Positions 1 through 11,100 of a stretch of DNA of 64,000 nt are shown one piece after another. Origin of the DNA: Phytomonas francai (lineage: Eukaryota > Euglenozoa > Kinetoplastea > Trypanosomatida > Trypanosomatidae); contig MJCC01000018.1 of assembly GCA_001766655.1 (NCBI GenBank), positions 127,971 through 191,970 on the forward strand, given 5' to 3'. Within the stretch, counting starts at the first letter, position 1. Every line of letters begins with the position of its first letter. Under the pieces are notes generated by a model that was not told the DNA's origin, did not search any database, and was given only the letters and a program-made list of their open reading frames with translations. The position numbers were made by a program, and so were the translations under genes.

Positions 1-765
1 NNNNNNNNNNNNNNNNNNNNNNNNNNNNNNNNNNNNNNNNNNNNNNNNNNNNNNNNNNNNNNNNNNNNNNNNNNNNNNNNNNNNNNNNNNNNNNNNNNNN
101 NNNNNNNNNNNNNNNNNNNNNNNNNNNNNNNNNNNNNNNNNNNNNNNNNNNNNNNNNNNNNNNNNNNNNNNNNNNNNNNNNNNNNNNNNNNNNNNNNNNN
201 NNNNNNNNNNNNNNNNNNNNNNNNNNNNNNNNNNNNNNNNNNNNNNNNNNNNNNNNNNNNNNNNNNNNNNNNNNNNNNNNNNNNNNNNNNNNNNNNNNNN
301 NNNNNNNNNNNNNNNNNNNNNNNNNNNNNNNNNNNNNNNNNNNNNNNNNNNNNNNNNNNNNNNNNNNNNNNNNNNNNNNNNNNNNNNNNNNNNNNNNNNN
401 NNNNNNNNNNNNNNNNNNNNNNNNNNNNNNNNNNNNNNNNNNNNNNNNNNNNNNNNNNNNNNNNNNNNNNNNNNNNNNNNNNNNNNNNNNNNNNNNNNNN
501 NNNNNNNNNNNNNNNNNNNNNNNNNNNNNNNNNNNNNNNNNNNNNNNNNNNNNNNNNNNNNNNNNNNNNNNNNNNNNNNNNNNNNNNNNNNNNNNNNNNN
601 NNNNNNNNNNNNNNNNNNNNNNNNNNNNNNNNNNNNNNNNNNNNNNNNNNNNNNNNNNNNNNNNNNNNNNNNNNNNNNNNNNNNNNNNNNNNNNNNNNNN
701 NNNNNNNNNNNNNNNNNNNNNNNNNNNNNNNNNNNNNNNNNNNNNNNNNNNNNNNNNNNNNNNNN
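1..765. other. Assembly gap
   Basis: All positions are N. The first known bases continue a satellite unit in phase, so the gap probably hides more of the same tandem array. Confidence 0.95.
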
Positions 766-2567
766 GGGATTATGACGGCTCTTACCTAAGGAAGTGGTCA
801 TCACGCGTGGCGGGCCCTCGCTACTACTAATACTACTACTACTACACACACACACACACACACACACCTCGCTTTCTCTCCCCGCGCACAGGGGCGGAAA
901 AGCGCGCTATTTACAGCTACGACGGCGACAGCGGTGATGGTGGCTTTCTGATCAGCAAAATGACGAAAATATGTCAGTCATAGCGCCTTCAGCGGTATCG
1001 GAGTCGTGCAGACGAAATACCGTATCCGCGTATTTCGCACATCATGCGAAAGCCCTCAACCGCATTGTAAGCGGATCGCTGCGCCGTGCACACGCGTGCA
1101 CCGTGCGGAGGAAATACCGTATTCGCGCATTTCCTCCCACGACCCCACACGCACGCATACACATCGCACCGCACTCTAACCACACACGATGGTGGACAGC
1201 TGTTGACAGATCCTAAGGCTGCACGGCGCTACTCTCAGACAGGGATAACTCTTTGTGTGATCGGCATCTATTCATTCTAAGACTAGAGGTGTCAATATGC
1301 AACACAAACGGTTTCATCATCATCGTAGTAGCCGCAGCATTAGCATCCAACCCCGTCACCTGCAAGCGAGACTCAGAGATGAACGCGTTGCTTTCCAACG
1401 CGCGGACTCCCTCATTCGACACAGGTTCAGACAAGAGTGAAACTAAAAAGGACATCATATGCTCGCTTGCCAACTCCTCACCCCGCACGCATGAACACTG
1501 CACACACTAAACACAGACGCACGGCGGTAACGACCAGGCACTACACTGTGGGCTCCGCGCACCTCAGACGATGGGAAGCACCCTCACCCATCTCTGGAGA
1601 GAAAGCGTTCCGCGAAGGTGTATGTCATCCTGGTCGGGATTATGACGGCTCTTACCTAAGGAAGTGGTCATCACGCGTGGCGGGCCCTCGCTACTACTAA
1701 TACTACTACTACTACACACACACACACACACACACACCTCGCTTTCTCTCCCCGCGCACAGGGGCGGAAAAGCGCGCTATTTACAGCTACGACGGCGACA
1801 GCGGTGATGGTGGCTTTCTGATCAGCAAAATGACGAAAATATGTCAGTCATAGCGCCTTCAGCGGTATCGGAGTCGTGCAGACGAAATACCGTATCCGCG
1901 TATTTCGCACATCATGCGAAAGCCCTCAACCGCATTGTAAGCGGATCGCTGCGCCGTGCACACGCGTGCACCGTGCGGAGGAAATACCGTATTCGCGCAT
2001 TTCCTCCCACGACCCCACACGCACGCATACACATCGCACCGCACTCTAACCACACACGATGGTGGACAGCTGTTGACAGATCCTAAGGCTGCACGGCGCT
2101 ACTCTCAGACAGGGATAACTCTTTGTGTGATCGGCATCTATTCATTCTAAGACTAGAGGTGTCAATATGCAACACAAACGGTTTCATCATCATCGTAGTA
2201 GCCGCAGCATTAGCATCCAACCCCGTCACCTGCAAGCGAGACTCAGAGATGAACGCGTTGCTTTCCAACGCGCGGACTCCCTCATTCGACACAGGTTCAG
2301 ACAAGAGTGAAACTAAAAAGGACATCATATGCTCGCTTGCCAACTCCTCACCCCGCACGCATGAACACTGCACACACTAAACACAGACGCACGGCGGTAA
2401 CGACCAGGCACTACACTGTGGGCTCCGCGCACCTCAGACGATGGGAAGCACCCTCACCCATCTCTGGAGAGAAAGCGTTCCGCGAAGGTGTATGTCATCC
2501 TGGTCGGGATTATGACGGCTCTTACCTAAGGAAGTGGTCATCACGCGTGGCGGGCCCTCGCTACTAC
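766..2567. repeat. 870-bp satellite, left block, about two units
   Basis: The sequence repeats with a period of 870 bp: for example the stretch beginning at 971 recurs at 1841, and I saw no difference between units. Each unit carries a (CTA)n/(CA)n tract (about 826-867 and 1696-1737), a GC-rich part and several short inverted repeats. Two of these lie close together: an arm CGAAATAC facing GTATTTCG (about 1013-1038) and an arm GGAGGAAAT facing ATTTCCTCC (about 1106-1136). Short open frames in the unit exist on both strands, resemble nothing known, and are not called as genes. The block begins in the gap and stops abruptly at 2567. Confidence 0.95.
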
Positions 2568-2576
2568 GCATACACA
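2566..2576. repeat. 11-bp direct repeat, left copy (ACGCATACACA)
   Basis: ACGCATACACA sits exactly where the left satellite block ends. The same 11 bases occur at 5689-5699 where the right block begins, and they are also part of the satellite unit. The pair borders the 3.1-kb segment carrying the glycosyltransferase-like gene. It could be a target-site-like duplication or microhomology used in a rearrangement. Confidence 0.7.
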
Positions 2577-3163
2577 CCTTCCTCTATCTATTCTTTTCAA
2601 AGCATTTGTCCTATGGGTTTACATATGTATGGTACGTATCACTAAGCTTTTATCGATGATTTAGCTCCATTTTGTTGTTTCTTTTGAAACACGGTAAGTT
2701 TTATAATAGAAACAATATTAAACCATTGAATGGCTAAAGGGGAAGGTACAGTTGGTATTCTAACAAGTTTTCCGACAAAATGAATATTTACATAAATTAA
2801 CGAGGCGCAGTTTTTGTATATAGAGTTATAATCTTATCATTTTACTACAAAGGCTATGCCAAAGAAATGAAAGGAAAATAAACATCGATATTAAGTAACT
2901 TTACCGACACAGGAAATTTGCGTACTGATCGTGATTCACGTCAACTCTATACCAAGCTTTTCTTTGTTTAATCAGTTCCTCCTTTCCACAGACGGGTCCA
3001 ACGTAAAGCAAATCTGTAAGGCCCTATATATATTTATTATGATATCTACATCTACACTAAAGTGTGAAAGTGAAAAATAAGTAAATAATAAATGAAACTT
3101 CAATTAGTAAATCCTATTTTCTAAATTTCCATATTTCTTTTAAAAACTTTACGGCAGAGCAGA
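2577..3163. other. AT-rich spacer, no gene seen
   Basis: This unique AT-rich sequence follows the 3' end of the glycosyltransferase-like gene and presumably holds its 3' UTR. I see no open frame, RNA gene or repeat worth naming. Confidence 0.6.
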
Positions 3164-5275
3164 TCATTCACACTTTCCAAGGGACTCTCGCACAAACACT
3201 ATTCCATGGGTGTTAAGGATCATTGGCATTGTAGTTTCGAATGTTCCCTTTTCATCAATGTCATTATGATTCATGAAGACGATCCGATCCTTCCCAAGGC
3301 TCTCACACACCGTTGAGTATAACGGCAATACACTGTAATCCCCATATCGTATTTCAGAGCGTACAAGGCTATATATTACCAGATCGAAATCTCGATTACG
3401 AATGCGCTTGTCGAGATTCGGAAGATTCTTTGAGAAGGTGCTAACCTGTTGACTTCGGGAGAGATGATGCGCATTACCGATGCGAGATATGACGAACGGG
3501 TTCAGCCTTCCCTTTGAGGAAAAAGAGTAGGTGTATTCCTTGTGAAGCGCCGCATTTTGGTTTTCCACATCCCTGATGCCGACCTCTCGAGGGTCTCCAA
3601 TGTAGCCGCTCTGCATAAGCCATTTCTTAGCCTTTGAACTAAGCCCTTTCGAGCTAAAACGCTGAAACTTATCTGCCTCAAAGCTGACCAACACCTCTGT
3701 CCGAATCCCCAAATCGCTCAGTCCGACCATCACGGTCTCATGCATGTAATCAGAATCAAACCAGGTGCATCCAATCACCAAAACGCGCCGTGGTTCCTCG
3801 TATTTGATTGTTTTTAGCACGTAGCTCATTATGGAGGCTGCGGTATGCTTTTCATCTAAAATATTCCATAGCGGACGCGCAAGTTTGTGGTAATGTCGTT
3901 GAATAACGGGGGATCGAAAGGTGAGAGGCGCCCCGCGCGCCACTATCCCCGCTTCTTGATCTTGCTCATGCTCTTTACGGTAGGGCTCAACGTCAATACG
4001 GCCGTTGTTAATGAAGTCGATATTACACTTTTTTTTACACCTTCGGAAGAAATTTGTCTTTCGCACCACCTTCCCTCTTAGCATAATGCGATATGATAGA
4101 TCTCGCACATCGTGCTCCAGGTGGCCGATGTGGGATAGCATAGGCTCCTCCAGCACTTTCAGCAAGAGATCCCGCGGGGAGGTGCTTGAAGTACGCCATG
4201 GTGATACTTTCAAATCGGGAAAGACGGGTACAGCGCCGTAGTGCATGATCTCATGATGCCGTAAACAATCCCATCCACCACGCTGATGAGTAAAAGCAAA
4301 CATGCTATACCGCATCAACGTCGCGTACAACCACTCGTCGATGATGCGGCTCTTTCCTTTGAAAAGATATGGATCCGCGACCTCGCCCCAGCGCCGCTTG
4401 ATTTGAAACAACGCGGGGTTAATCGGGAAAAACTCAAAGAGCTTTCGCTCGGGGTAAGTTAACCCTGAAGGGCGCCTAGTGAGGGCGTAGCCAAACACAT
4501 GAACGTTGTAATTTCCACACTGAAGTGAGCTTGGCATGTTATGCGGGGGACGCATTTCTGGGGGAACGTAGTACGCCTTGTGCAGTATTTCCTCTTCATT
4601 GGACGAAAACAATCCATCTTTCAACACACGATTGAGAAAATCTCCCTTGGAGTGAGAGATCAAATCTACCACAGGCGGTGGCAGACCGTCTCCTCGACCA
4701 AGTAGTTTCTCCTGCTCAATGAAACCTAACCGGAGCTGATTTGCGACAAGCCGTGAAGACGGAACCCCACACTTCTTATCGATTAAATTCACCACATCCA
4801 TTAAATCCATGAAATAAGACGTAGTACTGCATTTGCTTGGGATAACAAGCAACAAGTTACTCGATCCGAGCTTTGTCAAACATTTAAGAACCGAATCTGA
4901 GTCTTCATCACAATTGTTTTGGTAGAGAAGCGCAAGGCTGCATATCACACGGTCGTCATTGTAGAAAAGTCTAAATCGATTCCGTCCATTAAGATGTGCC
5001 ACTGTTGCGTTAAAAAGAGAGTAGCGTGCTATGAAAGTGACGTCTTTTTGACCGAGAACACGCGAGTTACGGATATAATCCTTGAGAACAGAACCCGAAC
5101 AGGTCTCAAGAATAGTTGGGGGAAGTGGAACCAGCTCCTCCACAACACTCGAGGGGGAAACTTCAGAGTTTCGGACAGCGAAAGCGCATAAGATCAGGAT
5201 GAATAGACATAAGAAACCCTCAAAATGTTGCAAAAGCGTCTCATTAGCTTGATTTTGATGCCCTGGTAACTTCAT
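3164..5275 (-). CDS. Exostosin/GT47-like glycosyltransferase, type II membrane protein
   Basis: This 703-residue protein has a hydrophobic segment at about residues 20-34 after a short polar head, as in a signal-anchored Golgi enzyme. Residues 332-343 read RGGWDCLRHHEI, followed by GAVPVF; this resembles the conserved end of exostosin-like (GT47) glycosyltransferase domains. The last 230 residues contain a second alpha/beta-looking region with strands such as RRVLVIGCTW and DFDLVIYSL, possibly a separate domain. The donor and acceptor are unknown. The start is the first ATG after a pyrimidine tract and an AG at 5296-5297. The gene is alone between two satellite blocks. Its base composition is more AT-rich than many neighbours. 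Family assignment is moderate; substrate cannot be inferred. Confidence 0.6.
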   Translation of the reverse strand: MKLPGHQNQANETLLQHFEGFLCLFILILCAFAVRNSEVSPSSVVEELVPLPPTILETCSGSVLKDYIRNSRVLGQKDVTFIARYSLFNATVAHLNGRNRFRLFYNDDRVICSLALLYQNNCDEDSDSVLKCLTKLGSSNLLLVIPSKCSTTSYFMDLMDVVNLIDKKCGVPSSRLVANQLRLGFIEQEKLLGRGDGLPPPVVDLISHSKGDFLNRVLKDGLFSSNEEEILHKAYYVPPEMRPPHNMPSSLQCGNYNVHVFGYALTRRPSGLTYPERKLFEFFPINPALFQIKRRWGEVADPYLFKGKSRIIDEWLYATLMRYSMFAFTHQRGGWDCLRHHEIMHYGAVPVFPDLKVSPWRTSSTSPRDLLLKVLEEPMLSHIGHLEHDVRDLSYRIMLRGKVVRKTNFFRRCKKKCNIDFINNGRIDVEPYRKEHEQDQEAGIVARGAPLTFRSPVIQRHYHKLARPLWNILDEKHTAASIMSYVLKTIKYEEPRRVLVIGCTWFDSDYMHETVMVGLSDLGIRTEVLVSFEADKFQRFSSKGLSSKAKKWLMQSGYIGDPREVGIRDVENQNAALHKEYTYSFSSKGRLNPFVISRIGNAHHLSRSQQVSTFSKNLPNLDKRIRNRDFDLVIYSLVRSEIRYGDYSVLPLYSTVCESLGKDRIVFMNHNDIDEKGTFETTMPMILNTHGIVFVRESLGKCE

Positions 5276-5295
5276 TCTTCAGCTTTTACTTGTTT

Positions 5296-5345
5296 CTAAG
5301 TAAGAAGGCCGAGCCAAAGGAAATAGAAAAAATATTGAAAAAAAG
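5296..5345 (-). promoter_or_regulatory. Candidate trans-splice acceptor for the GT47-like gene
   Basis: Read on the minus strand, a T/C-rich tract (about 5301-5345) is followed by AG at 5297-5296, 20 bases before the ATG. This fits kinetoplastid spliced-leader addition. It is an inference from layout only. Confidence 0.45.
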
Positions 5346-5687
5346 GGGACCCCATGTCAAGAAAATTCGGGAAAAAAAGCAAAAAAGAACAAAAAGACGA
5401 AGATATGAGCCATTTTTATAGTTTTTAAATATTTCCTTAGTAATAGTTGTGAATTGCCTAATTATTCCTCGATGACTCTACTCAGAAATGGTAAACGGTG
5501 TTCTTATCCTGTTAAATAGCTCAAATTATACATGAAACTTACGTTTTAATCATCATTGTAGGTACAGACTGAGGTGTGGTATAATAAAAGAGATTCGCGT
5601 TTTTAGACCTTCGATATATCCTTTCCTTAAATTCACAAAAGAAAGAGCCAGCAGAAAAAAATAGCATTCATTTTTGCACAACATTCT
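5298..5687. other. AT-rich spacer, no gene seen
   Basis: Unique AT-rich sequence between the glycosyltransferase-like gene and the right satellite block. Apart from the candidate splice signal at its left edge, no feature is visible. Confidence 0.6.
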
Positions 5688-6726
5688 CACGCATACACAT
5701 CGCACCGCACTCTAACCACACACGATGGTGGACAGCTGTTGACAGATCCTAAGGCTGCACGGCGCTACTCTCAGACAGGGATAACTCTTTGTGTGATCGG
5801 CATCTATTCATTCTAAGACTAGAGGTGTCAATATGCAACACAAACGGTTTCATCATCATCGTAGTAGCCGCAGCATTAGCATCCAACCCCGTCACCTGCA
5901 AGCGAGACTCAGAGATGAACGCGTTGCTTTCCAACGCGCGGACTCCCTCATTCGACACAGGTTCAGACAAGAGTGAAACTAAAAAGGACATCATATGCTC
6001 GCTTGCCAACTCCTCACCCCGCACGCATGAACACTGCACACACTAAACACAGACGCACGGCGGTAACGACCAGGCACTACACTGTGGGCTCCGCGCACCT
6101 CAGACGATGGGAAGCACCCTCACCCATCTCTGGAGAGAAAGCGTTCCGCGAAGGTGTATGTCATCCTGGTCGGGATTATGACGGCTCTTACCTAAGGAAG
6201 TGGTCATCACGCGTGGCGGGCCCTCGCTACTACTAATACTACTACTACTACACACACACACACACACACACACCTCGCTTTCTCTCCCCGCGCACAGGGG
6301 CGGAAAAGCGCGCTATTTACAGCTACGACGGCGACAGCGGTGATGGTGGCTTTCTGATCAGCAAAATGACGAAAATATGTCAGTCATAGCGCCTTCAGCG
6401 GTATCGGAGTCGTGCAGACGAAATACCGTATCCGCGTATTTCGCACATCATGCGAAAGCCCTCAACCGCATTGTAAGCGGATCGCTGCGCCGTGCACACG
6501 CGTGCACCGTGCGGAGGAAATACCGTATTCGCGCATTTCCTCCCACGACCCCACACGCACGCATACACATCGCACCGCACTCTAACCACACACGATGGTG
6601 GACAGCTGTTGACAGATCCTAAGGCTGCACGGCGCTACTCTCAGACAGGGATAACTCTTTGTGTGATCGGCATCTATTCATTCTAAGACTAGAGGTGTCA
6701 ATATGCAACACAAACGGTTTCATCAT
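5688..6726. repeat. 870-bp satellite, right block, 1.2 units
   Basis: This block matches the left block at a constant offset of 4536 (5749 corresponds to 1213, 6377 to 1841) and repeats itself after 870 bp. It has the same orientation as the left block but starts and ends at different phases: it begins within ACGCATACACA and breaks off after GTTTCATCAT at 6726, where an AT-rich (TA)n region takes over. No difference from the left units was seen, which suggests recent amplification or ongoing homogenisation. Confidence 0.95.
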
Positions 6727-6739
6727 TTAGTTTTTCTTT

Positions 6740-6779
<40 letters not shown>

Positions 6780-7129
6780 TTGATAATGTTTCGCTTCTAT
6801 TTCAAAATCTACAGGTTCATAATAATTAGGAAGAAATAAGGAATTGTGATTACCTTTTGAGATGTGTAAAATTCATTGTACTGTATTTAGTTTATTTTCC
6901 TTTTATTTTTGTTTAACGCTGAAATTAATAGTAAAAGGTGCGTTTATCTGTGTAGTTTTTCTTACACATTCGATATAGGAGCTGCTATGAACCAATGCAT
7001 TTTAGCATCTTTCTGGAGTTCACTATTCAAATACGAACTTGTGGAACCGATCCGTACCTATTATAGTTTATTTTTTGCCCTTGAACGGGAATGTCTGAGT
7101 GCATTAAGAGTCCCTTATTCTGTCCAAGA
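6727..7129. other. AT-rich spacer with (TA)n microsatellite
   Basis: A (TA)n run lies at about 6745-6775 directly after the satellite edge. The rest is AT-rich and presumably includes the 3' UTR of the small Tim gene. No gene is visible. Confidence 0.6.
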
Positions 7130-7447
7130 TTAATGATTGCCTAGTTTCCCAGATGCAGCGTCTTTCAACCATTGGTATGGCAATTCTTGCGCCTTTAGCT
7201 GTTCTTCAAACTTTCTTTTAGTATCAATCGCCATGTACATTCCATGACGTACTTTGCTAATACACCGATCTAGGCATGCCTTCTCGCCTGGGTGATAGGG
7301 TATTGAATCGTCGCCGTAGTGTGTGATGCATTTGCGTGCACAGAACATAAACCCCTCGTTGGCTATGTGGTAGAGCTTCTCTGATAGAATCACTACCTCA
7401 GTCTGACTAAGGCCTGGGAGATTGTTGTTAGGCTGGACGGGTTGCAT
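7130..7447 (-). CDS. Small Tim-family chaperone (Tim9/Tim10-like)
   Basis: The 105-residue protein has the twin CX3C signature of intermembrane-space small Tim chaperones: CARKC at residues 37-41 and CLDRC at 59-63, in a mostly helical setting. In this family the four cysteines form two disulfides and hexameric rings escort hydrophobic precursors to the TIM22 and SAM machineries. Length fits the family. The inter-motif spacing of 17 residues is slightly long, and the insert HYGDDSIPYHPGEKA is unusual. No presequence is expected, because family members are imported through Mia40/Erv1-type oxidation. I cannot say which paralogue it is; the kinetoplastid set is divergent. Confidence 0.85.
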   Translation of the reverse strand: MQPVQPNNNLPGLSQTEVVILSEKLYHIANEGFMFCARKCITHYGDDSIPYHPGEKACLDRCISKVRHGMYMAIDTKRKFEEQLKAQELPYQWLKDAASGKLGNH

Positions 7448-8142
7448 TGTAATAGGAATAATATATTATTATTATGAAAAGAGAGAGAGAGAACTCACCC
7501 AACTTGCAAACTAGAACAGACCTAACAAGAAAGCCTTTTAGAATGGAAAACAACAGCAAATGCGTGCTGTATCTTGAATTGTGGCTCTACACTGTTCTAT
7601 GTTATGTGGAACTCTATATAAAAAAAAAAAAGGCGAATCGTGAAACAATCGAACGTATGAAGTTGAAATGTCACATTGATAAGTTTTTTTCCCCTTTACT
7701 GACCGTAAAAACTACATTTGATTGAAGTAGCCAAGCAATTTTGAATTACTATTATCATTTTTCTAGAATACGAACTCAGATGAAACTAAGCCAATATCCT
7801 TACATAGGCATAAGAGAAGCGCGTGCTTTTATACGTTTGTTATATCTTCCCCCGAGAATGGAATTGTTTTTAGTACATGCGTGCATATGCGGATTGATGG
7901 CGGTGGTATTTATAAAGAATCAAGGATTGGAAGGCTTGCTCCCTGTTTCAATGCCTCCCCTACCCTCTAACAACCTCTTTCCATTCCACGTCATCATATT
8001 TTCCCCCACACCCTTCCCCCTTTTTTTCCCACTCTTCCCCGTGCTCGAAGTTTCGCGCTTTGAGGATATATGCATATTTTAGTAGATTTACTTTTTCGCA
8101 TCCTCCGCGAACCATAGTTTCTGGCTCCATTTTCCTACTTCT
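7448..8142. other. Spacer, no gene seen
   Basis: This contains an A-rich tract at 7620-7631 and a pyrimidine-rich plus-strand stretch around 7960-8040. Open frames here are short and not convincing. Confidence 0.55.
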
Positions 8143-11100
8143 TTATGCCTTTTCGTCTTCGTCGTCGTTAGTCCGCTGTGTTGGTGAGGCTACCTCAATC
8201 CCCACCTCCACCGCTTCCACGAAATCTCGCTGTGGAAAATTTAGCGGGCTACTCATCTCCTCCTCCACGGTCAAATTCGCATCCACTCTCCGCGAGCGCG
8301 AAGGAATCGGAGAGAAAAGATACCCGTCCCAACTACTACTATTAGGAACCCTCGTTTCCCCCTTTTTCGATTCCCTCGAGGAGCTCCTCGTCGTTCGTTC
8401 GATTTCTTTTGGAGTAAAAAGCGGTAACAGGTGGGGTCGATTTAGGGGTTGTTGGGGTACCGTCGCGAGCACGTCGTTTCGCTTCCCCGTCGTGGTCGCC
8501 ATCGCCGGAGAGGAGGTGCGGGAGGGCGGGGTAAACCACTTGTGGAACTTCGACCCCGCGAGGGCCTCGCGCGCGCCATTTTCTTCCCTTTCGTTTGGGT
8601 TTCCCTCGGCGGCGCCAAGGCGGCGATCCTGCGCGGGGTACACCTGCGGGTGGTAGACGTAGGGAACGCTGCCGTCCGTGTGGGCGGCGAGGTTGCGCTG
8701 AAAGGCATGCAGGTGCTGTTGGTAGTGGCGTAGATCGGCGGCGTACATTCGCTGCTTTTCCGCGAGCCCCATCTCGGCGGCGGCGAGGTGGGAGGGGCTC
8801 CGTAGATGCGGAAAACGAGCCTCCGTGTAGACGGGAAGACCCCCGCCGACGACGTAGAGCTGATCCGAGTGGAGCCCACGCGGACGGCGGCGGCGGAAGA
8901 GGGCCTCGTCCTCGTCCCGGACGCCGTGGAGGGCGGGGCGGAGAGGGGGCGGAGAGGGGGCGAGGCCGCCGCGCGGGGCGGCTCCCTCGACATTTTTTGC
9001 TCGAATATGCTGAAGGAGCGCGCGGCGGCTCGTCCCGGTGGGGAGCTGCGCAGCTTCCTCCAATGAAAGCACGCAGGGCTGCGCGCGCACCTGAAAGGGG
9101 TTGCAATTCGCAATGCCTGGGGTAAAGATGTGGGCGGTGAAAGCGACCTCGTGAACATCACTGGGGTGAAGAAGAAAGATAAATTTCGTCTTTCCAACAA
9201 AAAAAACCGGCGACGATGGCGACAACGCCGAAGAGGAGGGGGTGGGAGAAGCGTGCGGGATTAAATTGAACCCCGCGGCAGCAACCTCCACCAGAAGGGA
9301 AGCCCGCGCGAGGGAAAGACAGCGAAAGGAAAGCGAGGCGATAGCTGCCGTCGGGAGGGTTTCTGTCGAGCAAACCAAACGAGGAGCCCTGACGTGGTAA
9401 ACCAAGACGTCAAAAGCCGCGGCGGCCACGCTGCGATGGAGCATTAAGGCCTCACAAAGCTTCCCCTGATATTGCAAAGAGGCCGTGCTGGACGGAGCTT
9501 CCTCAGCTGTCGAGCCCATAGGCCCCACCGCCCCTGCCGGTGATTCGAATGGCAATGAAGAGGCTCCCTTTGAGCTGCCTTCCCCTCTTTCTTTTTGCGG
9601 CGTGAGAGTCGTTGGGTGGGCCGATGGGGATTGCGCAAGCCGGCCCCACATCGGCGGGGGCTGTAAAAAGGCCATCGGGTCGACGAGGTGGAAGAGCTGC
9701 CCGAAGCTCGGGGGCTGGTCGGGCTCGTCCTCGATGCACCAGGCAACGGCAATCGCCATCGGCGCGTACTGCTCGAACGGGACGGGATCACCGCACAACC
9801 CTGCTCCACCTCCGCCATTATCGTGAGGATTACGATGCATCGCCTTTCCCTCGCCTATTGGTTCACCCGCTTTCGTCTTATTCGCCTTGTCGAGGTAAAA
9901 AAGGAGACCGGGGGGCCTGGATTTGTGGGCCTCCCCGACCCCGCCCGCTCCGCGGAAGCCCGTGCGCAGGAAGTAATGATTCATCGGTGAATCTGCAAGC
10001 GCGGCGCCGACCCTGCCCTCCAACGCGGCGGCCCTCCCCGCGTTCGACGGGAGCCCCGCGGTCAGCGGAAGGCATTCCGTATTCACCAGACAAGGCGCCT
10101 CCTCCCCCTGCTTCGCCGTTTGCCGAGGGCGAGGCGTGGGCCTCGCATCGTCCGGGTTTGAACCCTCGACGAGACTCCCCGCCTCCTTCGCGGGTCGCTT
10201 TCGGCGCTCTATAAAAAGGGCGAGGGTGAGGGCGTGGTTGGCTTCGATGACGTTCGCCGCGGCCAAGGCCTCCCCGGCGTAGACCCCGGGGAGCTCCCAA
10301 AGCGGGTCGTGTAGGGCCATAATTCGCGCGATCCGGACGGCGGCGCCGCGCGTGATATTCTTCATGCTGACCGCCGCCGTGACCCGCAAAGAGACGTTGG
10401 AGGGGGGTAGAACGGTCGAATAAAGCGCCATCGTCGGCCGGACCTCCACACAACGCAGAAAGCGGTGCAGGCGGACGGTACTCGGGCCCTCCCCACTCCC
10501 CTGGATGCCCGCAGGATTCCGCCCGCCGCGAGAGGGGTAGACCGTACTCGCGCCGCTTTCCGGCGTCGGCGAATGCACGGGGGGGGACCCCAGACTCGGC
10601 AGGTAGGCTAACAGGAGAAAGAGGTGATTCGTACACCGCACGACCGCATCCCCTCGGCTGTGTTGTGCGCGAAAGACGACCTCGAGGCTGACCTCCGCGC
10701 CCGCCTCGAGCCGCTCCGCGATCAAAAGCGGGGTTTCACTGTCTAAATTCGCCTCCAGGCCAAACTGTTCGATCCAGAGAAGATGCGAGCTCTGGGGGCT
10801 GCGCAGCGCGGTGATCCGCGAGGCCGCGCCGTAGGGGCTGTGGTTTTTGACGACAAGCCTCCCGTGGAAGTACTCCCCATCGCGAAGCCGAGGGGGGAGG
10901 GGGGGCTGCAGCTCGGCGCTCAACCACGCCCGCGGAGCGGTCACCAGGACCGGGATTGGGTTCTGCCGAATCGCGTTCGGATTGGTATTCGTGGTGGTCC
11001 GATGGCTCGGAATCGCGCTATTCAGAAGAATATTTTCGCCTCTTTCCAGCCTGTCGTGGAGCCGCATCGCGTGCTCGTACAACTCCTCGACCTCCCCACC

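Noticed and set aside
971..2645. Short open frames on both strands of the satellite units
   Set aside because: They overlap each other, repeat with the unit and show no known motif or start context. They are explained by the repeat.
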